Below, one piece after another: positions 36,160-44,395 of a stretch of 64,000 nucleotides of DNA. The notes beneath the pieces are model-generated. The model was not told where the DNA came from, made no database searches, and was given only the letters and a program-made list of their open reading frames with translations. Source of the DNA: Mesorhizobium kowhaii (lineage in GTDB: Bacteria > Pseudomonadota > Alphaproteobacteria > Rhizobiales > Rhizobiaceae); NCBI RefSeq assembly GCF_003253745.1, contig NZ_MZXV01000019.1, positions 62,001 through 126,000 of the forward strand, read 5' to 3'. Positions within the stretch are counted from its first letter, which is position 1. Each line of letters begins with the position of its first letter. Both the position numbers and the translations under genes were made by a program.

Positions 36160-37751
36160 CGGCCTCTCGCAAATGGATCGGCCGCAAATGGCGGCCACGC
36201 CTTGCCACGGTTGTCGTCGCCATCCTGATCCTGGTGATGGCCTTGCCGCTGGTCGGCCTGTTCTTCTTCCGGCTCTACGAGAACCAGCTGATCCGCCAGA
36301 CCGAGGCCGAGCTGATCGCGCAAGGCGCTGCCATCGCCGCCATCTATGCGCAGGATGTGCGCGACGCCGGCATCCCGCCGGAAAAGCTCGGCGCGCCGAT
36401 ACCGCCGGCAAACGGGGATGCGAGCCGGAGCGTCGATCCGGACCCTTTGTACCGGCCGATCGAACCGCGTCTCGATCTCGCTTCCGATTATGTGCTGCCG
36501 ACGCGGCCGGCGGCGATGCCTGCCACCATCGATCCCGCCTTCGCGGCGATCGGCGCGCGCCTGTCGGGCATTCTCGATGCCACGCAGAAAACCACGCTGG
36601 CCGGCTTCCGGCTGCTCGACCCCACGGGTGTCGTCATTGCCGGGCGCAACGAGGTCGGGCTGTCGCTTGGCGGGGTCGAAGAGGTGCGCGCCGCCCTTGC
36701 CGGCCGCTATGCCAGCGCGCTCAGGCTGCGCATCCCCGACCAGCCGACGCCACCGCTCTATTCGGTCAGCCGCGGCACCAAGGTGCGTGTCTTCGTCGCT
36801 TTGCCGGTGGCCGTCGACGGCAAGGTCGCCGGCGTGGTCTATGTGTCGCGGACGCCCAACAACATCGTCAAGCATCTCTATGGCGAGCGCGGCAAGGTGA
36901 CCCTGGCGGCAATCGCCATCCTCGGCGGCACGCTGCTCATCGGCCTGGTCTTCCTGCGCACCGTCAGCCGGCCGATCTATGCGCTGATCGACCGCACAGA
37001 GCGTATCGCCGCCGGCGACCGCGCGGCGATTAGGCCGCTCGACCACCACGGCACCTACGAGATGGCGGAGCTTTCCGCCGCCTTCCTCGACATGGCCGAG
37101 AAGCTGCAGGCGCGCTCGGACAGCATCCAGACCTTTGCCACCCATGTCTCGCACGAGCTCAAATCGCCGCTGACGGCGATCCAGGGTGCGGCCGAGCTGC
37201 TGCGCGATTCCGGTTCGGCGATGGACGATGCCGAGCGGCGGCGCTTCTCCAACAATATCGTCACCGATGCGGGACGGCTCAATCTGCTGGTTCGCCGGCT
37301 GCTCGACCTGGCGCGTGCCGAGAATCTCGCTCCGAGCGGCGAGAGCACCTCGATCGGCGCAGCGCTGGCGTTGCTTCCCGTCGACAACAGGCTGGCGGTA
37401 CGCGTCGAGGCGGGCGGCGAGATCGGTTTGCGCATATCGGCCGAAAACGCGGCAATCGTGCTCGTCAATCTCATCGACAATTCGGCCAGGCACGGCGCGA
37501 CGCAGGTTTCGGTCTCAGCGGCGAGCACCGGCGGCAAGGCGACCATCCTGGTCGGCGACGACGGCGCCGGCATTTCGCCCAGCAACCGGGCGCGCATCTT
37601 CGAGCCGTTCTTCACCACGCGGCGCGATTCCGGCGGCACCGGCATGGGACTCGGCATCGTGCTGGCCCTCCTGAAAGCGCATGATGGTATGATCCGGCTG
37701 GTTGACTCCGAACGCGGCACGCGCTTCGAGATCATTCTGCCGGTTGTATGA
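36150..37751 (+). CDS. Sensor histidine kinase, CreC-like
   Basis: A 533-residue membrane kinase. First membrane segment near 20-42, a periplasmic sensor domain to about 250 (FRLLDPTGVVIAGRNEVGLS, then VFVALPVAVDGKVAGVVYVS, CHASE-like), a second segment near 253-273, HAMP, the dimerisation domain with His335 in HVSHELKSPLTAIQG, and the ATPase domain (NLIDNSARHG, GDDGAGI, GTGMGLGIV). Partner of the overlapping regulator upstream. The ligand is unknown. Confidence 0.9.
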   Translation: MRLTASRKWIGRKWRPRLATVVVAILILVMALPLVGLFFFRLYENQLIRQTEAELIAQGAAIAAIYAQDVRDAGIPPEKLGAPIPPANGDASRSVDPDPLYRPIEPRLDLASDYVLPTRPAAMPATIDPAFAAIGARLSGILDATQKTTLAGFRLLDPTGVVIAGRNEVGLSLGGVEEVRAALAGRYASALRLRIPDQPTPPLYSVSRGTKVRVFVALPVAVDGKVAGVVYVSRTPNNIVKHLYGERGKVTLAAIAILGGTLLIGLVFLRTVSRPIYALIDRTERIAAGDRAAIRPLDHHGTYEMAELSAAFLDMAEKLQARSDSIQTFATHVSHELKSPLTAIQGAAELLRDSGSAMDDAERRRFSNNIVTDAGRLNLLVRRLLDLARAENLAPSGESTSIGAALALLPVDNRLAVRVEAGGEIGLRISAENAAIVLVNLIDNSARHGATQVSVSAASTGGKATILVGDDGAGISPSNRARIFEPFFTTRRDSGGTGMGLGIVLALLKAHDGMIRLVDSERGTRFEIILPVV

Positions 37752-37755
37752 ATTG

Positions 37756-37804
37756 GAGCATGATCTTATCCGAAAACCGGTACCCACTTTTCGGGATCAT
37801 GCTC
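37756..37804. repeat. 48-bp palindromic repeat, AGCATGATC variant
   Basis: GAGCATGATCTTATCCGAAAA is inverted as TTTTCGGGATCATGCTC around CCGGTACCCAC. It has the same architecture as the ATGCATGTCG copies but with different outer bases. It lies between the kinase stop and the oxidase gene and may terminate the kinase transcript. Confidence 0.78.
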
Positions 37805-37826
37805 TAGGCTAGGAGAGGCAAAAAGC

Positions 37827-38993
37827 GTGCGCTACGACATCGTCATCATCGGCGGGGCCATCGTCGGGTCCTCGATCGCCTATTATCTGCGCGAGGAGGG
37901 GTTTTCGGGCTCGATCGCGTTGATCGAGCGCGATCCGCAATTTGCGCATGCGGCAACGACATTGTCCTGCGCCTCCATCCGACAGCAGTTTTCCATCCCC
38001 GAAAACATCCGCCTGTCGCAGTTCACGCTAAAGCTGTTCCGGCGGTTGAAGGAAGAGTTCGGCACTGATGCCGATATCGGCTTTCGCGAAGGCGGCTATC
38101 TCATCCTCGCCGGCGAGAACGGCTTGCCGATCCTGAAAGCCAATCACGACGCGCAGTTGGCCGAGGGCGCCGACATCGTGCTCGAGGATGCGGATCAGCT
38201 GGTGCGCCGCTTTCCGTGGCTGTCGGCCGAGGGCATCACCGCCGGCGCCTACGGCCGCACAGGCGAGGGCTGGTTCGACGCCCATGCGATGCTGATGCTG
38301 TTCCGCAAGGCCCTGCGGGGCAAGAAGATCGATTTCATCACCGCTGACGTCACCGGCATCGAGCGGCAGGGCGACCGTGTCACCGGCGTCAGCCTCGACA
38401 ATGGCGAGACGCTCGAAGCCGGCACCGTCATCAACGCCGCCGGGCCGAATGCCGGTAAGGTGGCTGATATGGCCGGACTGGCGCTGCCGGTCGAGCCGCG
38501 CAAGCGCAACGTCTTCGTTTTCGAGGCGCGCGAGAAATATGCCGACATGCCGCTGCTAGTCGATCCCTCGGGCATTTATGTGCGGCCGGAAGGCTCGGTC
38601 TACATCACCGGCGGCGCCGAGCCGGAAGAGGGCGACGGTCCTGCCGATCCCGCCGATTTCGAGCCGGACTGGCCGCTGTTCGAAGAGGTCATCTGGCCGG
38701 TGCTGGCGACCCGCATTCCGGCCTTCGAGGCGATCAAGCCGACCCGTGCCTGGGCCGGGCACTACGACTACAACACGCTCGACCAGAACGCGGTGATCGG
38801 CCCGCATCCTGAGGTCGGCAATTTCCTGTTCGCCAACGGATTCTCCGGCCACGGCCTGCAGCAGGCGCCGGCGGTCGGCAAGGCGCTGGCCGAGCTGATC
38901 GTACATGGCGGCTACCGCACGGTGAACTGCTCGGCGTTCGGGTATGGCCGGGTTGCCGAGGGAAGGGCGTTCCGGGAATTGAATGTGATTTGA
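37827..38993 (+). CDS. FAD-dependent oxidoreductase of the D-amino-acid oxidase/sarcosine oxidase type
   Basis: A 388-residue flavoprotein predicted to oxidise a secondary or primary amine. It has the FAD motif IIGGAIVGSSIAYYL at 6-20, ERDPQFAHAATTLSCASIRQ, VINAAGPNAGKV, and the C-terminal NGFSGHGLQQAPAVGKALAE that closes the flavin site. The start is a GTG with GGAGAGG ten bases upstream. The neighbours give no hint about the substrate; sarcosine, a D-amino acid or glycine-like amines are all possible. Confidence 0.85.
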   Translation: MRYDIVIIGGAIVGSSIAYYLREEGFSGSIALIERDPQFAHAATTLSCASIRQQFSIPENIRLSQFTLKLFRRLKEEFGTDADIGFREGGYLILAGENGLPILKANHDAQLAEGADIVLEDADQLVRRFPWLSAEGITAGAYGRTGEGWFDAHAMLMLFRKALRGKKIDFITADVTGIERQGDRVTGVSLDNGETLEAGTVINAAGPNAGKVADMAGLALPVEPRKRNVFVFEAREKYADMPLLVDPSGIYVRPEGSVYITGGAEPEEGDGPADPADFEPDWPLFEEVIWPVLATRIPAFEAIKPTRAWAGHYDYNTLDQNAVIGPHPEVGNFLFANGFSGHGLQQAPAVGKALAELIVHGGYRTVNCSAFGYGRVAEGRAFRELNVI

Positions 38994-39086
38994 CGACGGC
39001 GCTGCAGAATAAGCCGTTCCGTCGAGTTCCCGCCCACCCCCCTCTGTTCCGCCGACATCAAAAGGGTCTGCATCGCCGCCAGTCGT

Positions 39087-39578
39087 CTAAGCTGCCGCCG
39101 GCCTTCCAGCGTCGACATAAGCCTGCAGCCAGCTCAGCGCCCGGCCCCAGCCCTCGGCATGTTCAGCCGCCGCGTCGCTCAAGCCGGCAAAACCGCCATG
39201 GCAGATGATGATGCGCGTGCCGGTGGCGATCGGCTGCAGCAGCCAGGCGACCGTCGTTTGCCGCCGGCCAAGCGTCGGATGATCCCACGCATAGGCCCGC
39301 GTCTGCACGATCCGGCGCGGCGCCTCGATGTCGAGGAATTCGCCGCTGGCCGGCAGGTCCTTGCCGTCAGCCGTTCGGACGGTGACCTTCCAGCGGCCGC
39401 CGACGCGAAGATCGGCTGACCAATCGACCATCCGGTAGGTGTCGGTGGACCCCCACCAGCGCTCGACCTCGTCTGTGACCAGTGCGCGGAAGACACGCTC
39501 GGCGGGCGCACCGACGTCGGCGCTTGCCATGACGGTCTCGCCGTTCGTCATGCTGTGCACGACAGGGACATGCATCAT
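39087..39578 (-). CDS. SRPBCC (AHSA1/START-like) protein
   Basis: A 163-residue helix-grip protein. ASADVGAPAERVFRALVTDE and WKVTVRTADGKDLPASGEFL mark the AHSA1/CalC-type fold, which binds hydrophobic ligands. The second of the clustered starts, ATG at 39578, is used because GGAGG lies five bases upstream. It is third in a row of genes transcribed from the ArsR promoter side and is a paralogue of the next gene upstream (43-bp gap), so one operon is likely. Confidence 0.82.
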   Translation of the reverse strand: MMHVPVVHSMTNGETVMASADVGAPAERVFRALVTDEVERWWGSTDTYRMVDWSADLRVGGRWKVTVRTADGKDLPASGEFLDIEAPRRIVQTRAYAWDHPTLGRRQTTVAWLLQPIATGTRIIICHGGFAGLSDAAAEHAEGWGRALSWLQAYVDAGRPAAA

Positions 39579-39620
39579 AGGTGCCTCCAACAAGATCGTT
39601 TCGCTATCGAAACGAGGGCA

Positions 39621-40067
39621 TCAACCCTTCGACGCCGGGCGCGACAGACCCTTGCCGGTTTCGAGCAGGCTCTTCAGGCTTGACAGGATCAGCGGCCAGC
39701 CGTTGGAGACATGCTCCAGCAATTTGTGCGGACCGTCCGCCCCGTGGGTGACGGCAAGCTTCATCATGTCGCCTTCCTGCTCGATGACGAAGGTGCAGCG
39801 CGTGTAGCCGTCGGCCTTCACCTCCGGCATGAACTCGTTGCGCCATTTGATGACGATCCGCCTGGGCGGATCGATCTCAAGGATCTCGCCACTGTCGGTG
39901 ACGCGGCCATCGGCATAGACCATCTTCCACGTCGAACCTTGCTTCCAGTCGCTCTGCATCTGGGCGCCGAGGAAATACTGCTGGTGGAACTCCGGCTCGG
40001 TCAGCGCTTCCCAGAGTTTTTCGGGCGTGGTGCGGATGTAGGTCACGTAAACGAAGGCGTTGCTCAT
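39621..40067 (-). CDS. SRPBCC (AHSA1-like) protein, ArsR partner
   Basis: A 148-residue AHSA1-type protein (TTPEKLWEALTEPEFHQQYF, DPPRRIVIKWRNEF, GWPLILSSLKSLLETG). Its ATG shares one base with the stop of the ArsR gene, so the two are co-translated. ArsR plus SRPBCC is a very common bacterial pair of unknown physiological role; the SRPBCC protein probably binds a hydrophobic ligand. Confidence 0.88.
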   Translation of the reverse strand: MSNAFVYVTYIRTTPEKLWEALTEPEFHQQYFLGAQMQSDWKQGSTWKMVYADGRVTDSGEILEIDPPRRIVIKWRNEFMPEVKADGYTRCTFVIEQEGDMMKLAVTHGADGPHKLLEHVSNGWPLILSSLKSLLETGKGLSRPASKG

Positions 40068-40384
40068 CAGTCTTCCCTTTCGAGGCGTTTCTTCAAATCG
40101 CCAAGCGCGTTCAGCCGCCCGCGCTCGAATTTGCCGATCCAGCGGTCGGCGATCTCGTTGATGGGAACGGGGTTGAGGTAGTGCTCCTTCTCGCGCCCCT
40201 TGCGGATGGTGGTGACGAGGTTGGCTTCCTTCAGGATCGCCAGGTGCTTGGTCACCGCCTGGCGTGTCATGTCCATCTCCGCGCACAGCGCGTTCAGCGT
40301 CTGCCCGTTCCGGATATGGAGGCTGTCCAGCAATTGCCGGCGGGTCGGGTCGGCCAGGGCGCGAAAGACGGCATCCATACTCAT
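40067..40384 (-). CDS. ArsR-family repressor of the SRPBCC operon
   Basis: A 105-residue winged-helix regulator beginning MSMDAVFRALADPTRRQLLD, with the recognition region LCAEMDMTRQAVTKHLAILK. It lacks the Cys pairs of metal-sensing ArsR proteins, so it does not look like a metal sensor. A near-perfect operator lies nine bases upstream of the start, which strongly suggests autorepression. It is followed by two SRPBCC genes. Confidence 0.9.
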   Translation of the reverse strand: MSMDAVFRALADPTRRQLLDSLHIRNGQTLNALCAEMDMTRQAVTKHLAILKEANLVTTIRKGREKEHYLNPVPINEIADRWIGKFERGRLNALGDLKKRLERED

Positions 40385-40392
40385 GGCTTAAT

Positions 40393-40412
40393 ATGCAACC
40401 ATTTGGTTGCAT
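40393..40412. promoter_or_regulatory. ArsR operator, perfect 9-2-9 palindrome
   Basis: ATGCAACCA (40393-40401) and TGGTTGCAT (40404-40412) are exact inverted repeats around TT. The site is centred about 18 bases upstream of the ArsR start, so bound repressor would block initiation. Its ATGCAACCA half-site matches the kind of site bound by ArsR proteins paired with SRPBCC genes. Confidence 0.75.
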
Positions 40413-40451
40413 GTCAAGCGGCAAGGCTTTCACGCCGAGAAGGCGACCACG

Positions 40452-40877
40452 TCAGTACTTGCGGGAGAACCAGAAGGCGTCGGGCATGCGCATCATGCCG
40501 ATCCGTTCGTAGAAGCCGACGGCGTCGGGCATGGAGATCAGGCTGATGGCGACGGATGGCCCGAGCTGCCGTCGCGCCTCGTCCATCAGGCCCTTGCCGA
40601 TGCCGAGCCCCTGCGCCGATTGGGAAACGGCGAGTTCGGAGATGTAGCAGACCCAGGAGAAGTCGGTGAGGGCGCGGGCAACGCCGATCAGCGGCTTGCC
40701 CTCGACATCGAGACGCGCCGTCAGCACCAGATTGGCGCCCGCAAGCATCGCCTGCAGGCGGGCGCCGTCATCGACGGGGCGTGTCTCGCCGAGGCCGGAT
40801 TCCACCAGCACACGGCGGAATTCGGCGATGTCGAGCGCGGGCTCGCGGGCATAGAGGACGTGGAAGTTTTGCGCCAT
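40452..40877 (-). CDS. GNAT-family N-acetyltransferase
   Basis: A 141-residue acetyltransferase. The acetyl-CoA motif is [20 protein letters not shown] near 90-110, preceded by the beta4 strand [10 protein letters not shown] and followed by [17 protein letters not shown]. Substrate unknown. It is divergent from leuD across 148 bp. Confidence 0.88.
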   Translation of the reverse strand: MAQNFHVLYAREPALDIAEFRRVLVESGLGETRPVDDGARLQAMLAGANLVLTARLDVEGKPLIGVARALTDFSWVCYISELAVSQSAQGLGIGKGLMDEARRQLGPSVAISLISMPDAVGFYERIGMMRMPDAFWFSRKY

Positions 40878-41025
40878 GATCGCCAGACTGCACCATCGGG
40901 CGGCGAATTCGAAGCCGTTTTACGCAGCTGGCCATCCTGCACAAACAGTTGCCTTTTATTTGCCCGCGGCTTTGTGTAAACCGTGCCTCAGCAATTCCCC
41001 CGAAACAAGAACACGGGCAAAAGCC

Positions 41026-41631
41026 ATGGAAAAATTCACCAAGCTCACCGGCGTCGCCGCACCGATGCCGATCGTCAATGTCGACACCGACATGATCATC
41101 CCCAAGGATTATCTCAAGACGATCAAGCGCACCGGGCTCGGCACCGGCCTGTTCGCCGAAATGCGCTACAATGACGACGGTTTGGAAAATCCGGATTTCG
41201 TGCTCAACAAGCCGGCCTACCGCAAGGCGCAGATCCTGGTCGCCGGCGACAATTTCGGCTGCGGTTCGAGCCGCGAGCACGCGCCGTGGGCGCTGCTCGA
41301 CTTCGGCATTCGCTGCGTCATCTCGACCTCGTTCGCCGACATCTTTTACAACAACTGCTTCAAGAACGGCGTGCTTCCGATCACCGTCAGCCCCGAAGAC
41401 CTCGAAAAGCTGATGGACGACGCCTCGCGCGGCTCCAACGCCACTCTGTCGATCGACCTCGAGGCCAAGGAAATCCGCGGCCCCGATGGCGGCGTGGTCG
41501 CGTTCGACCTCGACGACTTCAAGCGACACTGCATGCTCAATGGTCTCGACGATATCGGCCTGACCATGGAGAAGGCCGGCGCCATCGATTCGTTCGAGAA
41601 GAGAAACGCCGAGCAGCGCCCCTGGGCCTGA
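41026..41631 (+). CDS. leuD: 3-isopropylmalate dehydratase small subunit
   Basis: Small subunit of isopropylmalate isomerase in leucine synthesis, 201 residues, the long bacterial form. It starts [20 protein letters not shown] and contains [18 protein letters not shown], the substrate-loop Ser/Arg in [17 protein letters not shown], and [11 protein letters not shown]. The large subunit leuC is not in the window, which is normal for rhizobia. The ATG at 41026 is the family start; an upstream frame back to 40876 is open but not coding. leuB is 3.2 kb downstream on the same strand. Confidence 0.95.
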   Translation: MEKFTKLTGVAAPMPIVNVDTDMIIPKDYLKTIKRTGLGTGLFAEMRYNDDGLENPDFVLNKPAYRKAQILVAGDNFGCGSSREHAPWALLDFGIRCVISTSFADIFYNNCFKNGVLPITVSPEDLEKLMDDASRGSNATLSIDLEAKEIRGPDGGVVAFDLDDFKRHCMLNGLDDIGLTMEKAGAIDSFEKRNAEQRPWA

Positions 41632-41680
41632 ACGCAGCGCCGACGGTGGGTCTTCGCTTCGGGTAGAACGAGGACTTGTC

Positions 41681-42544
41681 ATGACACGCTTGCTTGTTGC
41701 CGTCGCCTGCGGGCTGGTGTTGATCTTGCTTCCGGCGACGAGCCTGTTTGCCCAGGCGCCTGTCATCGACCAGCAGGCGCCGATCCCGTTCGAGGGTGGT
41801 CAATTTACCATCACCCAGCAGGAGGCGGACGGCGAAAAGGTGCTCGCCTATGACGGCCAGAGGCTGGCGAGCAATTATGACGTCTTCTTCGACAGGATCA
41901 TCGACATCGCCGGCGCTGAGGTGGCGCTGGTCGATGTCGGCGACGGCAACATCGACCATCTCTGCAGTCCCCCGGTGATGATCGTGTGGAAGCCGAAAGG
42001 CGGCACGATCCAGGGCATCACGGTCGAGCAGGACGGATGCGGCGCGCCGGCGTCGGTGACCGACGATGTCATCTATTTCGTCCCCTATCTGCTGCCGGGC
42101 GCCTCGAAGCGGGCGATGCAATGGTCGCCGACCGACGGTCTGACGATTGCGGGCAATCTCACCTACATGCCGGATCCAGGCACGGACTGGAAAGATGTCG
42201 ACGTGTCGAAATACGAGGACATGATCGACGCCTTCCACAACGAGGCCGTCTACAGGGACGCCGCGGCCTTGCTTGGCAAGGACATGACCGTTCTTGCAGC
42301 CAGCTTTCTGGCCGCCGGCGGCACGAAAACAACCGCGTCCGGCATCGTCTATTTCGACGGCTGCGCGCCGCACAATTGCGGCGGCAATCACGGTTTCATG
42401 GCGGTCGATCAGACCAACCGCAAGCTCTATTTCGCCCACAGCGGCGACAAGCCCAGGATGGATGTATGGCCGCCAGACCTGGCCGGCCGAGGTCAAGGCG
42501 ACGCTGGACGAGGCGATGGGGTCGCCGAACTAGGGGCGGTGTAA
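41681..42544 (+). CDS. Exported protein with Ivy-like C-terminal motif, paralogue 1 (frameshifted at its end)
   Basis: A 287-residue secreted protein with a signal peptide (MTRLLVAVACGLVLILLPA, cleavage after LFAQA). An N-terminal domain of unknown type (GEKVLAYDGQRLASNYDVFF) is followed by an alpha-helical lead (MIDAFHNEAVYRDAAALLGK) and then GCAPHNCGGNHGFMAVD, which resembles the CxPHDC loop of Ivy-type lysozyme inhibitors. Four Cys are shared with the downstream paralogue. Near 42466-42478 the frame breaks relative to the paralogue: the expected ending TWPAEVKATLDEAMGSPN is present in the next frame up to 42533. Confidence 0.7.
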   Translation: MTRLLVAVACGLVLILLPATSLFAQAPVIDQQAPIPFEGGQFTITQQEADGEKVLAYDGQRLASNYDVFFDRIIDIAGAEVALVDVGDGNIDHLCSPPVMIVWKPKGGTIQGITVEQDGCGAPASVTDDVIYFVPYLLPGASKRAMQWSPTDGLTIAGNLTYMPDPGTDWKDVDVSKYEDMIDAFHNEAVYRDAAALLGKDMTVLAASFLAAGGTKTTASGIVYFDGCAPHNCGGNHGFMAVDQTNRKLYFAHSGDKPRMDVWPPDLAGRGQGDAGRGDGVAELGAV

Positions 42545-42561
42545 AGGCCGTTCTGTTCTGT

Positions 42562-42744
42562 CGCGATCCTTCGCGCCCCCCTCTGTCCTACCGGACATCT
42601 CCCCCTCAAGGGGGGAGATCGGCTGTCACATCAACCTTCGCCAATCTCCACCGTCGCAGGATTGAGCAAGGCGCTGAAGCTGCGATCTCCCCCCCTTGAG
42701 GGGGAGATGGTCGGCAGGCCAGAAGGGGGCACTGTCCCGCCGGC
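42562..42744. repeat. 186-bp quasi-palindromic repeat, inverted copy between the Ivy-like genes
   Basis: It starts CGCGATCCTTCGCGCCCCCC and ends GGGGGCACTGTCCCGCCGGC, the reverse of the ends of the copies at 4313-4498 and 5962-6148. The inner hairpins are ATCTCCCCCTCAAGGGGGG and CTCCCCCCCTTGAGGGGGAG. It fills most of the gap between the two paralogues. Confidence 0.78.
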
Positions 42745-42836
42745 GCAAAACGTTCTGCCACCTCTTCGCGCGCAGTGGTGCGGACTCTGGCGTTTCATGT
42801 CCGGCTGGCTATGATCTGACGAAACGGAGGATCACC

Positions 42837-43766
42837 ATGACACGTTCGCTTCTTGCCGGCGCTTGCGGGCTGGCCCTTTTGCTGCTGCCTGTGACGAGCG
42901 CTTATGCCCAGACGCAAACGCCGGCCGCGCAGCTGGCGCCATCGGCCGAGAAACCCGCCACCGATCAGGGGACGGGCGCCGCCGATGCTTCCGACGACGA
43001 CAAGCAGGCGCCCGTGCCATTCGAAGGCGGCCAGCTGACCATCACCCAGCCGGAACAGGACGGTGAGAAAGTGCTTGCCTATGATGGCCAGCAACTGGCG
43101 ACCAACTACGACGTCTTCTTCGACAGAATAGTCGAGGTCGGCGGCGTCAAGGTGGCGCTGTTCGATGTTGGCGATGGCGGCAATCAATGCGGCCCGGCCA
43201 CGGTGATCATCTGGAAGCCGGAAGGCGGCACCATCCAGAGCACGACGGTCGAACAGGACGACTGCGGCGCACCGCCCTCGGCGGTGTCCGACAACGCCAT
43301 CTATTTCGTGCCCTATCTGTTGCCGGGGGATGAGAAGCCGGCTTTGCAATGGTCGCCGACCGACGGGCTGACGATTTCAGGAAATTTGACCTACATGCCG
43401 GAACCCGGCACGGATTGGAAAGACATCAATCCGGAAAAGTACCAGAACATCATCGACGCCTTCCACAACGAGGCTGTCTACAAGGAAGCGCAAAAGCTGC
43501 TCGGCAAGGACATGCCCGACATGGCGACCAGCCTGCTGGTCGGCGGCGGCACGGAAAAGACCGCCTCGGGCGCCTTCTACGCCAGCGGCTGCGTGCCGCA
43601 TGACTGCGGCGGCAATGATGGCTTCATGGCGGTCGACCCGGCCCAGCACAAGCTCTATTTCGCCCGCCGCGGCGACAATGGCCAGCCGAACGCCTGGCCG
43701 GCGGTGGCGACATGGCCGGCCGATGTGAAGGAGGCGCTCGACAAGGCGCTGGGGTCGGCGAATTAG
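42837..43766 (+). CDS. Exported protein with Ivy-like C-terminal motif, paralogue 2
   Basis: A 309-residue secreted protein: signal peptide MTRSLLAGACGLALLLLPV with cleavage after AYAQ, an extra Ala/Asp-rich linker of about 30 residues not found in paralogue 1, the same N-terminal domain, and the same C-terminal part with GCVPHDCGGNDGFMAVD, ending WPADVKEALDKALGSAN. CVPHDC fits the CxPHDC active loop of Ivy, a periplasmic lysozyme inhibitor. The four conserved Cys could form two disulfides. CGGAGG lies six bases before the ATG. Function as a lysozyme or transglycosylase inhibitor is inference. Confidence 0.72.
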   Translation: MTRSLLAGACGLALLLLPVTSAYAQTQTPAAQLAPSAEKPATDQGTGAADASDDDKQAPVPFEGGQLTITQPEQDGEKVLAYDGQQLATNYDVFFDRIVEVGGVKVALFDVGDGGNQCGPATVIIWKPEGGTIQSTTVEQDDCGAPPSAVSDNAIYFVPYLLPGDEKPALQWSPTDGLTISGNLTYMPEPGTDWKDINPEKYQNIIDAFHNEAVYKEAQKLLGKDMPDMATSLLVGGGTEKTASGAFYASGCVPHDCGGNDGFMAVDPAQHKLYFARRGDNGQPNAWPAVATWPADVKEALDKALGSAN

Positions 43767-43908
43767 GATATATTGATATTCAGGTGATGCCGGCCTGCAA
43801 ACGGCGGGCTCCTGCGCTTCCGGTGCTCACGTACCCAAAAGTACGCTCCGCTCCGGTTCTCGGAGCCCACCATTTTCGGCTCGGCCTGACCTGAATCTCA
43901 ACATATCC
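43766..43908. repeat. Stop-codon-adjacent 140-bp palindromic element, copy 3
   Basis: The outer arms GGATATATTGATATTCAGGT (43766-43785) and ACCTGAATCTCAACATATCC (43889-43908) pair with two mismatches. The first base is the last base of the TAG of Ivy-like paralogue 2. The core (CTGCGCTTCCGGTGCTCACG, then TAC..GTACGC) matches the copies at 24201 and 24617. Confidence 0.88.
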
Positions 43909-43999
43909 ATCATCGTCGCGACAACAGCCAATCCCGTCTGGCCTATGGCAGGCGCGACCTGTCCCTTGCTAGATGGCGGCGGCAACTGCGAGGACAACC

Positions 44000-44383
44000 A
44001 TGCGAAAACTGATCTCCACCGGCTCGCCGTTCGAAAAGACCGCCGGCTATTCGCGTGCGGTGGTGCAGGGCGACTGGTGTTTCGTGTCCGGAACGACCGG
44101 CTATGACTATGCGACGATGACGATGCCGGACACGGTCGAGGCGCAGACGCGCAACTGCCTGGCGACGATTTCCAAGGCGTTGCAGGATGGCGGCTTCGAG
44201 ACGGCCGACGTGGTGCGGGCGCATTACTACATCACCGATGCCGCCTTCGTGGATATCGTCTTCCCGATCCTCGGCGAGACGTTCGGCGATATCAGGCCGG
44301 CGGCGACGATGATCGTCTGCCAGCTCAACAAGCCGGAAATGAAGATCGAGATCGAAGTGACGGCGCTGCGGCGCACGGCATGA
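44000..44383 (+). CDS. RidA-family protein (second copy)
   Basis: A 127-residue RidA-fold protein. FEKTAGYSRAVVQGDWCFVS is the N-terminal strand region, and the active Arg (DIRPAATMIV) and Glu (MKIEIEVTAL) are both in place, so imine deaminase activity is expected. It is of a different subfamily from the RidA at 12466 (shorter loop, TTGYDYATMTMP). AGGA lies eight bases before the ATG. A VOC-family gene follows 12 bp downstream, probably co-transcribed. Confidence 0.88.
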   Translation: MRKLISTGSPFEKTAGYSRAVVQGDWCFVSGTTGYDYATMTMPDTVEAQTRNCLATISKALQDGGFETADVVRAHYYITDAAFVDIVFPILGETFGDIRPAATMIVCQLNKPEMKIEIEVTALRRTA

Positions 44384-44395
44384 AGGCGGCAGACG

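Noticed and set aside
4313-42744. The 186-bp repeats as insertion sequences
   Set aside because: They carry no transposase, are non-coding and quasi-palindromic, and show no flanking target duplication that I can see; intergenic mosaic repeats fit better.
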